Positions 35,794-49,691 of a DNA stretch of 64,000 bases are shown in pieces. A model generated the notes under the pieces. The model ran no database searches and was not told where the DNA came from. It saw only the letters and a program-made list of their open reading frames with translations. The translations under genes were made by a program, and so were the position numbers. This DNA is from Phocoena phocoena. Its lineage: Eukaryota > Chordata > Mammalia > Artiodactyla > Phocoenidae. The stretch is from positions 62,001 to 126,000 of the forward strand of contig NW_027077454.1 of NCBI RefSeq assembly GCF_963924675.1, written 5' to 3'. The first letter of the stretch is position 1; the number at the start of each line of letters is the position of its first letter.

Positions 35794-37465
35794 CCAAGCA
35801 AGCCTGTAAAGGAAATCTGCACTACAATGAAGTCTCACTGCCCCCCGGGCAAAAGGGCCATCTGAAAAAAGTGTAAAATCCAGAAAGGTAGGACAGGATA
35901 TGGAGAACAGGGAGCCTTGTTATGCTGATTGGCAGGATGTAAATTGCCAGCAGCCACCCTGGTGAAGTGTATGGTGTTTCCTGAAACACATAAGAAACAG
36001 AGCAACACAGCCTATGGCACTTCCACTTATGGTCCTATAGCTTACGGAAATTAAAATCAAAAACAGACAGCCACCCCAATATTTGGGATGGCTGTGTTCC
36101 CAAGAAGCTCGTCTACAGTACCAGGTAAATATCCCAGAAAGCAAAAATGGATAAAGAAGTTGTGGCACGTACGTGCAATGCAATATCACTCAGCAATGAA
36201 ATCTGTGTCATCAGGCCCGTAGCGGCACAGTGAGTGGATGCAGGAACGGTGATTCTACGTGAACTACGTCACACAGAAAAAGAAACATCATAAGATATCA
36301 CTAATACACGGAATGTAAACTTGACTACACATGAACTGAATTACAAAACAGAACAGGGTCTCAAATTTAGAAAACCAACTAGTGCTTGCTTATGGGGAAA
36401 GGTGCCTTGGGGTGCTGCAAAAAACCAGAGACTGAAATTAGCACAGATAACTTTCCATAAGCCAAATATGTAATAGACAAGACCTACTCCTTGCTCAACG
36501 AAATGGACCCAACACCACATATTCAACGCCTAGGAATATACCTGACTAGGAAGAATCTTAAAACCCATGGATATATATGTCTCCGTAAGAGAATCAAGCC
36601 TGTGTACAGCGGCCGAAACGCAGCAGTGAAAATCCGATAAATCCCATTATCAAAATAAATTTCGAAAACAAAACACAAAGACAGTGAAATTGAAAGCAAT
36701 TCTTAAATAATTCACTCAGGGCATGTGATGCAACCGGGAATGACCACAACTACACACAGAGCTGGTTGAGACATAAGGCTGGACACTTCAGGCTGATAGC
36801 ATTGGTGAGTTTCGGTGAGCAAATGCAGACCCTTTGAAGTCATACTTCATGGTACCCATTCCATGGGTCCCAACTCTCCAGGTTCAAGGGATTCTTCCTC
36901 CAGCTAAAACATGCATGGGAAACCCAGAGTATCGTCCACCGTGTGATTGGGAAACGATTTAAATGCATCTCAGTTTTCGTATCCTGGTCCTCGTGTTCAC
37001 CATTCCAGATGCTTTACTAACACTCTCCCCGCTTGGAGAGTCAGTGCCTTTAACCTCCTCTTTGGCACAGCTTGCAATTTCTGTGCAAGATGAACAGGAA
37101 TAGGGAGAACCAATGAGAGACTAGCTGTAGGTGTCTGCACGGGCAAATGTAATGCTCATTTCCCACCAGGAAGAGGAATTAACCAAACGCTCAGCGTGCC
37201 CTGCTGGAAAGAGATTAGTGCCTGAAGCAATCCTGCGGTTTTGTGCCCAGCTCACAAGAAAGCGAGTTGAAGAAAGGAGCTCAGGGGCACTGTAATTAAC
37301 AAACCTGCAGAGTTATAAATGACAGCTATCCTCCAAAAATATATTGAAGTAAGCCTGCAAAGGGGACTTGAAAGCGGGGCAGAAATTCAGGAAAACGATT
37401 GAAGGGTTAAACTGGAATTGCACTTAAAGAATAGGAAAAGAGGCAGAACGTCGATAATGATGCAC
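35722..37465 (+). repeat. Satellite unit B9 (1,744 bp)
   Basis: Complete unit with the A2-type variant ACTGCATGGGGT upstream of its palindrome. It has no counterpart between A4 and A5, so it looks like an added unit. Confidence 0.88.
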
Positions 37466-37537
37466 TTGTCCAAAAAGTGCGGATGCTTTTTTCCCTAAAT
37501 ATATTCAGGAAAAAACGCATACGCACTTTTTGGCCAA
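37466..37537. repeat. 72-bp palindrome with several mismatches
   Basis: The left arm is decayed (TTGTCCAAAAAGTGCGGATG, CCCTAAAT); the right arm is intact in the GCAC form. Confidence 0.9.
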
Positions 37538-38891
37538 CCAAGAAGCTTGTAAATAAACCTGCACTACAATGAAATCTCAGTGCCCCCCAGGGCAAATGGG
37601 CCATTTAAAAAAATTGTAAAATCCAGAAACGGAGGACAGGCAATGGAAAACAGGGATCCTTATTATGCTGATGCATATGATGTAAATTGCCGACAGCCAT
37701 TCTGGAGAAGTGTTATGTGTTTCCTGAAACACGTAAGAAACAAAGCAACACAGCCTATGGCACTTCCACTTATGGTCCTACAGCTTAGGGAAATTAAAAT
37801 CAACAACACCCAGCCACCTCAAAGTTTGGGACCTCTCTGTTCACAAGAACCTCGTTTACAGTACCAGGTAAATATCTCAGAGAGCAAACAATGGATAAAG
37901 AAGTTGTGGTACGTACGTACAATGGAATATCACTCAGCAATGAAATCTGTGTCATCAGGCCCGTAGTGGCATAGTGAGTGGATACAGGTATGGTGATTCT
38001 ACGTGAAATAAGTCACACATAAAAAGAAACATCATAAAATATCACTAATACACAGTATGTAAACTTGACTACACATGAACTGAATTACAAAACAGAACAG
38101 TCTCAAATTTAGAAAACCAACTTGTGCTTTCTTATGGAGAAAGGTGCGTTGGAGTGCTGCATAAAACCAGAGACTGAAATTAGCACAGATACCGTTCCAT
38201 AAGCCAAATATGTAATAGACAAGACCTACTCCTTGCTCAACGAAATGGACTCAACACCACATATTCAACGCCTAGGAATATACCTGACTAGGAAGAATCT
38301 TAAAACCCGTGGATATTTATGTCTCCGTAAGAGAATCAAGAGTGTGTACAGCGGCATTAACGCAGCAGTGAAAATCCGATAAATCCCAGTGTCAAAAAAA
38401 ATTTCAAAAACAAAACACAATGACAGTGAAATAGAGAGCAATTCTTAAATAACTCACACAGGGCATGTGATGCAACCTGGTTTACCACATCTACACCCAG
38501 AGCTGGGTGAGAGATAAGGCTTGACCCTTTGGGCTGATAGCATTGGTGAGGTTCAGTGAGCAAATGCAGACCCTTTGATGTCATACTGCCTGGTACCCAT
38601 TCCATGGTTCCCAACTCTCCAGGTTCAAGGGATTCTTCCTTCTGCTAAAATTTGCATGGGAAACCCAGAGTATGCTCCACCGTGTGACTGGGAAACCTTT
38701 TTACATGCATGTCTGTTTTCGTCCCCTGGTACTCAGGTTCACCATTCCAGACCCTTTTCTTACACTCTCCCCATTTGGAGAGTCAGTGCCTTTAACCTCC
38801 TGTTTGGCACTGTTTGCAATTTCTGCGCAAGATGAACAGGAATAAGGAGAACCAATGGGAGACTATCTGTATGTGTGTGCACGGGCAAATA

Positions 38892-39560
38892 TTTTTTTTA
38901 ACATCTTTATTGGGGTATAATTGCTTTACAATGGTGTGTTAGTTTTTGCTTTATAACAAAGTGAATCAGCTATACATATACATATGCTCCCTGTGTCTTC
39001 CCTCTTGTGTCTCCCTCCCTCCCTCTCTCCCCCTTCCACCCCTCCAGGCTGTCCCAACGCCCCGAGCTAATATCCCTGTGCCTTGCGGCTGCTTCCCCCT
39101 TGCTATCTACCTTACTACATTTGTTAGTGTGTATATGTCCATGACTCTCTCTCGCCCTGTCAAAACTCACCATTCCCCCTCCCCATATCCTCAATTCCGT
39201 TCTCCAGTAGGTCTGCGCCTCTATTCCTGTCTTATCCCTAGGTTCTTCATGACATTTTTTTCCTTTAAATTCCATATATATGTGTTAGCATACGCTATTT
39301 GTCTTTTTCTTTCTGACTTACTTCACTCTGTATGACAGACTCTAGGTCTATCCATCTCATTACAAATAACTCAGTTTCATTTCTTTTTAAGGCTGAGTAA
39401 TATTCCATTGTGTATATGTGCCACATCTTCTTTATCCATTCGTCCGATGATGGGCGCTTAGGTTCTTTCCATCTCCGGGCTATTGTAAATAGAGCTGCAA
39501 TGAACATTTTGGTACATGACTCTTTTTGAATTTTGGTTTTCTCAGGGTATATGCCCAGTA
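38892..39560 (-). mobile_element. L1 3' end, antisense, second copy
   Basis: Same truncated L1 as at 9,017 at an offset of 29,875. The T-run at its 3' end reads TTTTTTTTAAC here and TTTTATTTAAC in the first copy. The shared insertion point shows that the insertion came before the duplication. Confidence 0.9.
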
Positions 39561-39891
39561 TGCATGGGCAATTTTAACACTCATTTCCCAACAGGAAAAG
39601 GAATTAACCAAAGGCTCAGCATGCCGTGCTGGAACAAGATTAGGGCCTGAAGCAATCCTGCAGTTTTGTGGCCAGCTCACAAGAAAGCGAGTTGAGGAAA
39701 GGAGCTCAGGGGCACTGTCATTCACATACCTGCAGACTTATAAATGACAGAAATCGTACAAAAATATATTGAATTAAGGCTGCGAAGAGGACTTGAAAGT
39801 GGGGCAGAATTGCTGGAATCCGATTTCAGGAGGTAGACGTGAATTGCTCTGAAAGCATAAGAGAAGTGGCAGAACCTCGTCAATGAAGCAC

Positions 39892-39921
39892 TTGGCCAAA
39901 AAGGGCATATGCATTTTTTCC
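39892..39921. repeat. Half palindrome truncated at satellite junction, second copy
   Basis: Identical junction to 10,017-10,046. Confidence 0.9.
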
Positions 39922-42900
39922 AGGGCCATCATTCACGGGAGTAGGAGGCTCCCAGCATGCTCCAGTGGCCAACAGAGGGCCCACGTCGCCAAGGCGATGT
40001 GAGCTAGCCAGGCAGGAGTGACCTGACATCAGAGGGCCCACCTCACAGAATGGTAGGGAACCCAGCCAGGATCAGACTCTCCCCAGAGGGCCCACATCAC
40101 CAAGGTGATGGGAACCAGGCAGGAGTGTCCTCACACCTGTGGGGCCACATCATCAAAAGTTGAGGTACCCAGCACATGTGGCCTCAAACCAGAGGACCCA
40201 CATCACCATGGGTTTCGGAGTGAGGCAGGTAGGATTAACCTCACAACACATGTCCCATTGTATACAAAAGGTGTGGAAACCAGCAGTTGGATCTTCCTAG
40301 CAGGCGGCCCAGAGCACTGAGGCTATGAGATCCAGGCCGGCATGAACTCACAACAGAGGGCCCTCATTGTGATTCTGTAAGCAACCCAGCCGTTGTGACC
40401 TCAGAGCAGAAGGCCCACATCCCCATGGGGAAGGGAAACAAGCAGGAGTGTCATCGCAAGAGTGGGCACACATGAAAAAATGTGGGGAGCCCAGCAATTA
40501 GTGCCTGATGCCAGAGGGCCCTCATCACCGAGGGGCGGTGGCTCCCAGCCAGCTCCGACTGCTACCAGAGGGGCGACGTCGCCAATGCGGAGTGCGACAA
40601 CCAGGCAGGAGTGACCTCAGAGCAGAGGGTCAACCTCACAGAAGTGTGAAGAACTAAAGAGGATCAGATTCTCACCAGAGGGCCCACATCACCAAGGGAA
40701 TGGGAACCAGGCAGGAGTGTCCTCACACTAGTGGGGCCACATCACCGAAAAGTGAGGGACCCAGCACACGTGGCCTCAAACCAGAGGACACACATCACAA
40801 GGGAGCTGGGATTGAGGCAGGCAGGAGGAGCCTCAAAACAGAGGGACCATAGAATTAAAGAGGTGAAGAATCCCGCAGTTGGAACCTCCCAGCAGGCGGC
40901 CAGGAGCAGCGAGACTATGGGATCCAGGCCGGAGTGATCTCACACCAGAGGGCCGTCATCATGAAACTGTGAGCAACCTAGGCGTTGGGATCTCAGAGCA
41001 GAAGGCCCACATTCCCATGGGGTTGGGAACCTGTCAGAAGTGTACTCGCACCACAGGGCACACATCAGAGAATTTAGGGAACCCAGGAGTTAGGGCCTGA
41101 CGCCAGAGGGCCCTCATTACCAAGGGGAGGAGACTCCAATCAGGCACCAACACCCAACTGAGGTCCCACGTCGCCAAGGTGACGTGTGACAGCCAGGTAG
41201 GAGTGACCTCACCTCAGAGGGCCTACCTCACAGAAGGGTGAGGAACACAGCCAGGATAAGACTCTCACCAGAGGGCCCACATCACCAAGGTGATCAGAAC
41301 CAGGCAGGAGAGTCTTCACACCAGTGTGGCCACATCATAGAAAGGTGAGGAACCCAGCACATGTGGCCTAAACCAGAAGACCCACATCTCCAAGGGGCTC
41401 GGAATGAGGCAGGCAGGAGTAGCCTCACAACACAGGGCCCATAGAATAAAAAAGCTGAGGAATCCAGCAATGGGAACCTCCCAGCAGGCGGCCAAGAGCA
41501 CCAAGTCTATGCGATTCAGGCCGCAGTAAACTCACAGCAGAGGGTCCACATCATGAAACTGCGAGCAACCCAGCCATTTGGACCTCAGAGCAGAAGGTCC
41601 ACATCCCCAAGGTGTTGGGAGCATGGCAGGAGTGTCCTCGCACCACTTAGCACATATCAGAAAATGTGGGTACCCAGCAGTTAGGGCCTGACGCCAGAGG
41701 GCCCTCATCACTGAGGGGAGGAGGCTCCCAGCATGTTCCAACTACCACAAGAGGGCCCACGTCGCCAAGGCGGGGTGTGCCAGCCAGGCAGGAGTGACCT
41801 CACAGCAGACGGCCCACCTCAAAGAAGTGTGAGGAACCCAACCAGGATCAGACTCTCACCAGAGGGCCCATATCACCAAGGGGACGGGAACCAGGCACGA
41901 GTGTCCTCACACCAGTGGGGCCACATCACTAAAAGATGAGGAAACTGGCACATGTGGCCACAAACCAGAGGACCTACATCACCAAGGGGCTGGGAGTGAC
42001 ACAGGCAGGAGGAGCCTCCCAACACAGGGCCCAAAGAATAAAAAAGGTGAGGAACCCAGCAGTTGGAACTTCCCAGCAGGCGGCCCAGAGTACAGAGGCT
42101 ATGGGATCTAGGAATGAGTGAACTAACACCAGAGAGCTAACATCAGGAAACTGTGAGCAACCCAGTCGTTGGAACCTCAGAGCAGAAGGCCCATATCGCC
42201 ATGGGGATGGGAACATTTCACGAGTGTCCTGGCATCACTGGGCTCACATCAGAAAACCTGGGGAGCCCAGCAGTTAGAGCCTGACGCCAGAGGGACCTCA
42301 TCACCGAGGACAGGAGTCTCCAAAAGGATCCAACTGCCACCAGAGGGCCGACGTCACCAAGGCAATGGGAGCAAGCCAGGCAGGAGTTACCTCAGAGCAC
42401 AGGGCCCACCTCACAGAACGGTAAGGAACCCAGCCAGGATCAGACTCTCACCAGAGGGGCCACATCACCAAGGGGCTGGGAAACAGGCACGAGTGTCCTC
42501 ACACCATTGGGGCCACATCATCGAAAGGTGAGGGACCCAGCACACGTGGCCTCACACCAGAGGACACACATCACAACGGGGCTGGGATTGAGGCAGGCAG
42601 GAGGAGCCTCAAAACAGAGGGCCCATAGAATAAAAAAGGTGAGGAATCCCGCAGTTGGAACCTCCCAGCAGGCGCCCAGGAGCAGCAAGCCTATGGGATC
42701 TAGGCCGGAATGAACGCACATCAGAGGGCCCTCATCATGAAACTGTGAGCACCCCAGGCGTTGGGACCTCAGAGCAGAAGGCCCAAATTCCCATGGGGTT
42801 GGGAACCTGACAGGAGTGTACTCGCACCACAGGTCGCACATCTGCAAATTTTGGGAGCCCAGGAGTTAGAGTCTGACGCAAGTGGGCCCTCATTACCGAG

Positions 42901-45282
42901 GGACGGAGACTCGCAGCAGACACCAACTCCCAACTGAGGGCCCACGTCACCAAGGTGATGTGTGCCAGCCAGGCAGGAGTGACCTCACCGCAGAGGGCCT
43001 ACCTCACAGAAGGGTGAGGAAACCAGCCAGGATAAGACTCTCACCAGAGGGCCCACATCACCAAGGGGATCGGAACCAGGCAGGAGGGTCCTCACACCAG
43101 TGTGGCCACATTATAGAAAGGTGAGGAACCCAGAACATGTGGCCTAAAACAGGGGACCCACATCTCCAAGGGGCTAGGAGTGAGGCAAGCAGGAGTATCC
43201 TCACAAAACAGAGCCCACAGAATAAAAGTTGTGAGGAATCCAGCAGTTGGAACCGGCCAGTAGGCCGCCCAGAGCACAGAGTCTATGGGATCAAGGCCAC
43301 AGCAAACTCACAGCAGAGGTCCCACATCATGAAACTGTGAGCAACCCAGCGGATGGGACCTCAGAGCAGAAGGCCCACATCCCTATGGGGATGGGAACCT
43401 GACAGGAGTGTCCTCGGCCCACTTCCACGAATCAGAAAATGTGGGAACCCAGCAGTTAGGACCTGAGGCCAGAGGACCCTCATCACCGAGGGGAGAAGGC
43501 TCCCAGCAGGCTCTAACTGCCACCATAAGGCCGATGTCACCAGGCGGGGTGTGCCAACCAGGCAGGAGTGACCTCAGAGCAGAAAGCCCACCTCACAGAA
43601 GTGTGAGGAACCCAACAAGGATCAGACTGTCACCAGAGGGCCAACATCACCAAGGGAATGGGAACCAGGCAGGAGTGTCCTCACACCAGTGGGGCTACAT
43701 CACCATAATTTGAGGGACCCAGCACACGTGGCCTCAAACCTGAGGACACACATCACCAAGGGGCTGGGAGTGAGGCAGGCCAGAGGATCCTCAAAACAGA
43801 GGGACCATAGAATAAAAAAGGTGAGGAATCCCACAGTTGGAACCTCCGGCAGGCAGCCAGGAGCAGCGAGGCTATGGGATCTAGGCAGGAGTGAACTCAC
43901 ACCAGAGGGCCCTCATCATGAAACTGTGAGCAACACAGCCGTTGGGACCTCAGAGCAGAAGGCTCACATCCCCATGGGGATGGGAACCTGGCAGGAGTGT
44001 CCTTGCACCACTTAGCACGAATCAGAAAATGTGGGAACCCAGCAGTTAGGGCCTGAGGCCAGAGAGCCCTCATCACCGAGGGGAGGAGGCTCCCAGCAGG
44101 CTCCAACTGCCACCATATGGCCGACGTTGCCAAGGCGGGGTGTGCCAGTCAGGCAGGAGTGAGCTCAGAGCAGAGGGCCCACCTCACAGAAGGGTGAGGA
44201 ACCTAACCAGGATCAGACTCTCACCAGAGGGCCAACATCACCAAGGTGATGGGAACCAGGCAAGACTGTCCTAACAGCAGTGGGGCCAACATCACCAAGG
44301 GAATGGGAACCAGGCAAGAGTGTCCTCACACCAGTGTGGCCACATTATAGAAAGGTGAGGAACACAGCACATGTGGCCTCAAACAAGGGGACACACATCA
44401 CGAAGGGGCTGGGAGTGAGGCATGCAGGAGGAGACGCACAACCGAGGGCCCATAGAATAAAAAAGGTGAGGAATCGAGAAGTTGGAAACTCCAAGCTGGA
44501 GGCCCAGAGCACTGACACTATGGGATACAGGCCAGAGTGAACACACAGCAAAGGGCCCACATCATGAAACTGTGAGCAACCCAGCAGTTGGGACCACAGA
44601 ACAGAAGTCCCACATGCCCATGGGGATGGGAACCTGGCAGGAGTGACTCGCACCACTGGGCACACATCAGAAAATGTGTGGAGCCCAGCACTTAGGGCCT
44701 GACACCAGAAGGCCCTCATCACTGAGGGGAGGAGGCCCCAGCACACTCCAACTGCCACCAGAGGGTCCACATCGCCAAGGCGACGTGCGCCAGCCAGGCA
44801 GGATTGACCTCACAGCAGAGGGCCCACATCATGAAAGTGTGAGCAACCCAGCCGTTAGGACCTCAGAACAGAAGGCCCACACGCTCATGAGGATGGGAAC
44901 CTGGCAGGAGCGCCCTCGTACCACTTAGCACGTATCAGAAAATGTGGGAACCCCGTCATTAGGGTCTGACGCCAGAGGGCCTCATCACCGCGGGAAGGAG
45001 GCTCCCAGCAGGCTCCAACTGCCACCAGGGTGCCGAAGTCAACAAGGCGGGTTGTGCCAGCCAGGCAGGAGTGACCTCAGAGAAGAGGGCTCACCTCACA
45101 GATGTGTGAGGAACCCAACCAGGATCAGAGTCTCACCAGAGGGCCCACATCACCAAGGGGATGGGAACCAGGCAGGAGTGTCCACACACCAGTGGGGCCA
45201 CATCATCAAAAGATGAGGAACCCATCACATATGGCCTCAAACCTGAGGACATACATCACCATGTGGCTGGGAGTGAGGCAGG
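39922..45282. repeat. 592-bp higher-order satellite, copy 2, one unit longer
   Basis: Same monomer order as copy 1. It has an extra unit at about 42,819-43,410 carrying its own variants (for example GCACATCTGCAAATTTTGGG). A 1-bp deletion (CACCAGGCGG instead of CACCAAGGCGG, about 43,547) makes the net offset change 591. Confidence 0.92.
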
Positions 45283-46401
45283 TATCTGGAGGGGCACATT
45301 TAACTCTAATTTCCCACCAGGAAGAGGAATTAACCAAAGGCTCAGAGTGCCGTGCTGGACCCTGATTATGGCCTGAAGCAAACCTGCAGTTTTGTGGCCA
45401 GCTTACAAGGAAGCGAGTTAAGAAAGGAGCTCAGGGGCACTGTAATTCACAAACCTGCAGAGATAAATGACAGCTATTGGCAAAAATATATCGAAGTAAG
45501 TCTGCAAAGAGGACTTGAAAACGAGGCAGAATTGCAGGAATCATATTTCAAGAGGTAGATTGGAATTGCATTTAAAGCATATGAAAAGCGGCAGATCTTT
45601 GACAGTGATGCACATGGACAAAAAGTGCGTATACATTTTTCCTGAATATATTCAGGAAAAAACGCATATGAACATTTTGGCCAACCAAGCACTCCAGCAA
45701 TGGAAATCCACACTACAATGAAGTCACATTTCCCATTCGTCAAAAAGGCCATCTGAATAAAGTGTAAAAACCAGAAACACAGGACAGGCCATGGAGAACA
45801 GGGAGCCGTGTTATGCTGATGGGCGGGATGTAAATTGCCAACAGACACTCTGGAGATGTTCATGGTGTATCCTGAAACATCTAAAAAACAAAGCTACAGA
45901 GCCTAGGGCACTTCCACTTTTGGCCCTATAGCTTAGGAAAATTAAAATCAACAAGACACAGCCAACACAAAATTTAGGGCTGCTGTGTTTACAAGAACCT
46001 CGAGTCCAGTACAAATTAAATATCCCAGAAAGAAAAAAATGGATAAAGAAGTTGTGCTACTTACGTACAACGGAATATCACTCAGCAGTGAAATCAATGT
46101 CATCAGGCCTGTAGCAGCAAATTGAGTGGATTTAATTATGATGATTCTAAGAGAAATATATCACACAAAGAAAGATAATTATCATAAGATATCACTAATA
46201 GAGGGAGTGTAAACTTGGCTACACATAAACTGAATTACAAAACCGAACAGAGTCTCACATTTAGATAAAAACCTTATGCTTGCTTAAGGGGAAAGTTGAG
46301 TTGGGCTGCTGTATAAAAACAGATTGAAATTAGCACACATACCATTCCATAAGCCAAATACGTAATAAACAAGACCTACTCTTTGCTCAACGAAATAGAC
46401 T
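45283..46401 (+). repeat. Diverged partial satellite unit, second copy
   Basis: Counterpart of 14,817-15,935, essentially identical. Confidence 0.87.
45614..45684. repeat. Degenerate palindrome, second copy
   Basis: Same arm decay as the first copy at 15,148. Confidence 0.85.
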
Positions 46402-47126
46402 CATCCATGGTGTATCACCTCACACCTATTAGAATGGGCATCATCAGAAAATCTACAAACAACAAATGCTGGAAACGGTGTGGAGATAAGGAATCCTCTT
46501 CCACTATTGTTGGGAACGTAAATTGATACAGTCACTGTGGAGAACATTATGGAGTTTCTTATAAAACTAAGAATAGAATTACCATATGATACAGCAATCC
46601 CTCTACTGGGCATATACCCAGACAAAACCATAAATCAAAAAGAGACATTCACCACAATGTTCATTGCATCACTATTTACACTATCCAGGAAATGGAAGCA
46701 ACCTAAATGCCCACAGACAGACGAATGCATAAAGATGTGGTACATATATAAAATGGAATATTACTAAGCCATAAAAAGGAATGAAATTGGGACATTTGTA
46801 GAGACGTTGATGGATCTAGAGACTGTCATACAGAGTGAAGTAAGTCAGAAAGAGAAAAACAAATCTTGTATATTAATGCATATATGTGGAACCTAGAAAA
46901 ATTGTACAGATGAACCGTTTTGCAAGGCAGAAATAGAGCAATACATGTATACAACAAACGTATGGACAACAAGGGGGGAAAGCTGTTGGGGATGGTGGTG
47001 GGAGGAGTTGAGATATTGGGATTGGTATGTATACATTTATATGTATAAAGTAGATAACCAAAAACAACCTGCTGTATAAAAATATAAAATTAAATTCAAA
47101 ATAAAAAAATAAAATTAAAAAAAGTA
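46402..47126 (+). mobile_element. L1 3' end, sense, second copy
   Basis: Counterpart of 15,936-16,660, with the same premature TAA after KMEYY and the same A-rich tail. Confidence 0.9.
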
Positions 47127-48440
47127 AAACAGAAAAATATTCTTCCCTTCACATACATGTATTTATATGAATAAATTATTTCCATGCTTATATCTGTAAA
47201 TACACAAAAGAGGAATAAAATCTACCTTGAACCAAAAACGAAAAAAAGATAAAAAAGAACAGAACCCACCAGTTACACAGAGGAAAACCGTTTCAGGGCA
47301 CTTGCTCCAATTGCAAACAATTCTGAAGTTGGTCAGTGGTGGGGAATCATCTCCCATTCAGCCAGCATGCTCCTCGCAACAAGCGTCCTCACTGCAAAGC
47401 TGGGGGACCGTGCCGAGGTATCTGTGAGTAAACGTGGGCCGAGCCCCAGGCCAGCTGCTGCTGAAATGTTCCCACCCTTCCAAGGCTAAACACCTGAATA
47501 TGTACAAGGACTTGAAAACCTAGAGGAAGGGCCATGGAGCCACATGAGGGACAGCATGCCAGCCGACTTGGTGCCTGCAGGCCAGCCAGGATGGTCCTGG
47601 CCCTGGGTGCTCTTCTGGAAGCTCTCCATTTCCCTGCCTGAGATACCCCTGCTGTCCCGGCCCCCACTGCTTTCTTCCTTCCTCACCTGTGCCCAGGGAG
47701 AAATTCCAGCGGCAGGTGTGGGTGACACATCCTCTTCTTTAGCAGGTAGCATCTTGGCAACTGCTGCAGAAAGTCCAGCAGAGCCCCACTCACACTGGGA
47801 CACCCACAAAGCCGTGACCTCTCACTCCCTCCCACCAGCCCAGCCCCGAGACTGCTGACAGGGCAGAGAAAATGGCGTCAGGCACAGCTGCAGGGGCTCT
47901 TGCTGCCTGGAGCGGTGTTTATATTGATCTCAACCCAGGCACACCTGGGGAGGGCTGGCCGGCACGGTCAGGCTTCCCAAGCCAGCCAATAATCACCCCT
48001 CAGGGGCTCACAGTTGCTGAAAATGGAACTTGCTGAATTGGCCAGGTCCAAGGAACAGGTGTGGGCTCCTGAGAGTCAGGATAGACAAGGGGCTGCAGCT
48101 CTGGCTTGTTTTCTAATTATATTATCTGGCCCATGAGTGGGAGACAACTTCAAGAAAACCCTCTCCTAATGAGAGGAACCCAGGAGTCAGGGAGAGGAGG
48201 GGTGGGTGGTGGTTGGAGACAGAGGCCTGGTGCCCCGGGTGCAGTGGAAGTCTCTGGAAGACCAGGTGGAGGAGGCCGCACAGAGTGATGCCCAGGGTCA
48301 CAGACCTGTCAGAGCTGCTGTTTGTTAGTTCAAGTCCTGCTCTGAGGTGCTCTGTGTCAGATCTGAGCGACAGGTGAGCTGGGAGTGCTCTGCAATGAGG
48401 GCTATGTGCACGGTTCCTGTGTGCCCAGCCCTGCCAAGGT
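47127..48440. other. Unassigned DNA, second copy
   Basis: Counterpart of 16,661-17,974, with a few substitutions (for example TGGGGGACCG against TGGTGGACGG near 47,401). Confidence 0.6.
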
Positions 48441-48644
48441 ACCTGCAAGGGTAGCTCTGTATCCTGGGAGGGGCCTGACCACGGGAGCCCCATGGACTGC
48501 AGAGGACCTGCCCAGGGAATCCCATATCCTGGGAGGGGCCTGAACACGAGAGCCCCGTGGGCTGGGGTGGGGGTAGGGTACCTGCCCAGGTGAGCTCCAT
48601 ATCCTGGGATTGGCCTGACCTCGAGAGCCCCATGGGCTGCTGGA
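48441..48644 (+). repeat. Minisatellite, second copy
   Basis: Same three repeats, starting at about 48,460, 48,525 and 48,600. No copy-number change against the first copy. Confidence 0.8.
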
Positions 48645-49691
48645 GTCCTGGTAAAGGATGTCAGGACAGTCAGTGAAGCCACTGAGGATATACCTCCAGT
48701 AGTTCCTAAATCCTACACCCTGCTGGTCATTCTACCAACCACCAGGACTTGGTATTCTGTATTAGTCTTCACTGATGCCTTCTTTTGTATTCCATTAGTC
48801 CCAGAGTCACAAGAAATTTTGGCTTGTGAGTGACAGGACTCAACATACAACTAAAACAATACTTCCAGGCTGTCTTGCCCCAAGGGTTCAAAAATTCCCA
48901 CACCATCTTTGGGGAAAGCTCAGCTAAAGACCTAAAAGTTCTACCTCTGGAAAAGGAAACACTCCTTCAATATTCAGACGACATTCTGATCGCCAGCCCT
49001 ACTAAGGAGGCCTCAGAACTACCAAGCCAATAAAGGATAGAAGTTGTCCACGAAAAAGCTCAAGTATCACAGACTACGGTGACCTGCCTGGGCTTCATTC
49101 TCACAGAAGGTCGGAGAAGCCCATCCCAGGAAAGGGAAGAAACAATTTACAGCCTTACCCCTTTCTGAAACTAGAAGACAGCTTAGGGGTTCCTGGGGAA
49201 GCCAGGGTTTCCTGCCTCTGGATCCCTAACTACAGTCTACTAGCTGGGCCTCTATATGAAACACTGAAAGGAAAAGATGATGATCCTTTTGAATAGAATC
49301 CAGAAGTGGCCTTTCAAGAATGGAAAGAGCAGTCAATTCAGACCCTTGCCCTGGAACTCCCTAATTTAGCTAAACCCTTTGACCTTTACATTCCTGGTGA
49401 AAGGTGAATCGCCATTGGAGTATTAGTGCAAAAACTGGGACCACTTGAAATGGAACAATGCAAGAATGCCATCCAGGTAGGATAAGCTATGGTCACCAAG
49501 GGGCTTGGCCCACCGCCACATCTGGCCAAGATACTGGTGGTATCTGAAAACCTGGAAATCAGCAGCCCAAAAGGCCACCTCCCTTCTAAGGGAAACGGAC
49601 CCCACGTGGTGATCCTAACCCCCAACCATGCCCTGAAGTTGCAGGGTTTGCTCCGTGGGCACACTGACCTCGATTGAGGAGGCCCTCCAAC
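48645..49691 (+). pseudogene. Retroviral pol remnant, broken, second copy
   Basis: Counterpart of 18,179-19,225. The stop at 48,831 and the second stop at 49,031 are both conserved. No frame is more intact here than in the first copy. Confidence 0.8.

Larger units (their letters stand above)
37466..39891 (+). repeat. Satellite unit B10, split by an L1
   Basis: Left part (to about 37,740) is unusually diverged. From about 37,746 it matches 7,871 onward nearly exactly, including the L1. Confidence 0.9.
21110..39921 (+). repeat. Array B of the 1,747-bp satellite
   Basis: Palindrome starts at 21,755, 23,490, 25,237, 26,984, 28,730, 30,477, 32,225, 33,975, 35,722 and 37,466, then a half at 39,892. 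The left edge is strongly diverged and grades into young units, mostly 1,744-1,750 bp. The right edge carries the same antisense L1 and the same half-palindrome junction as array A. Confidence 0.95.
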
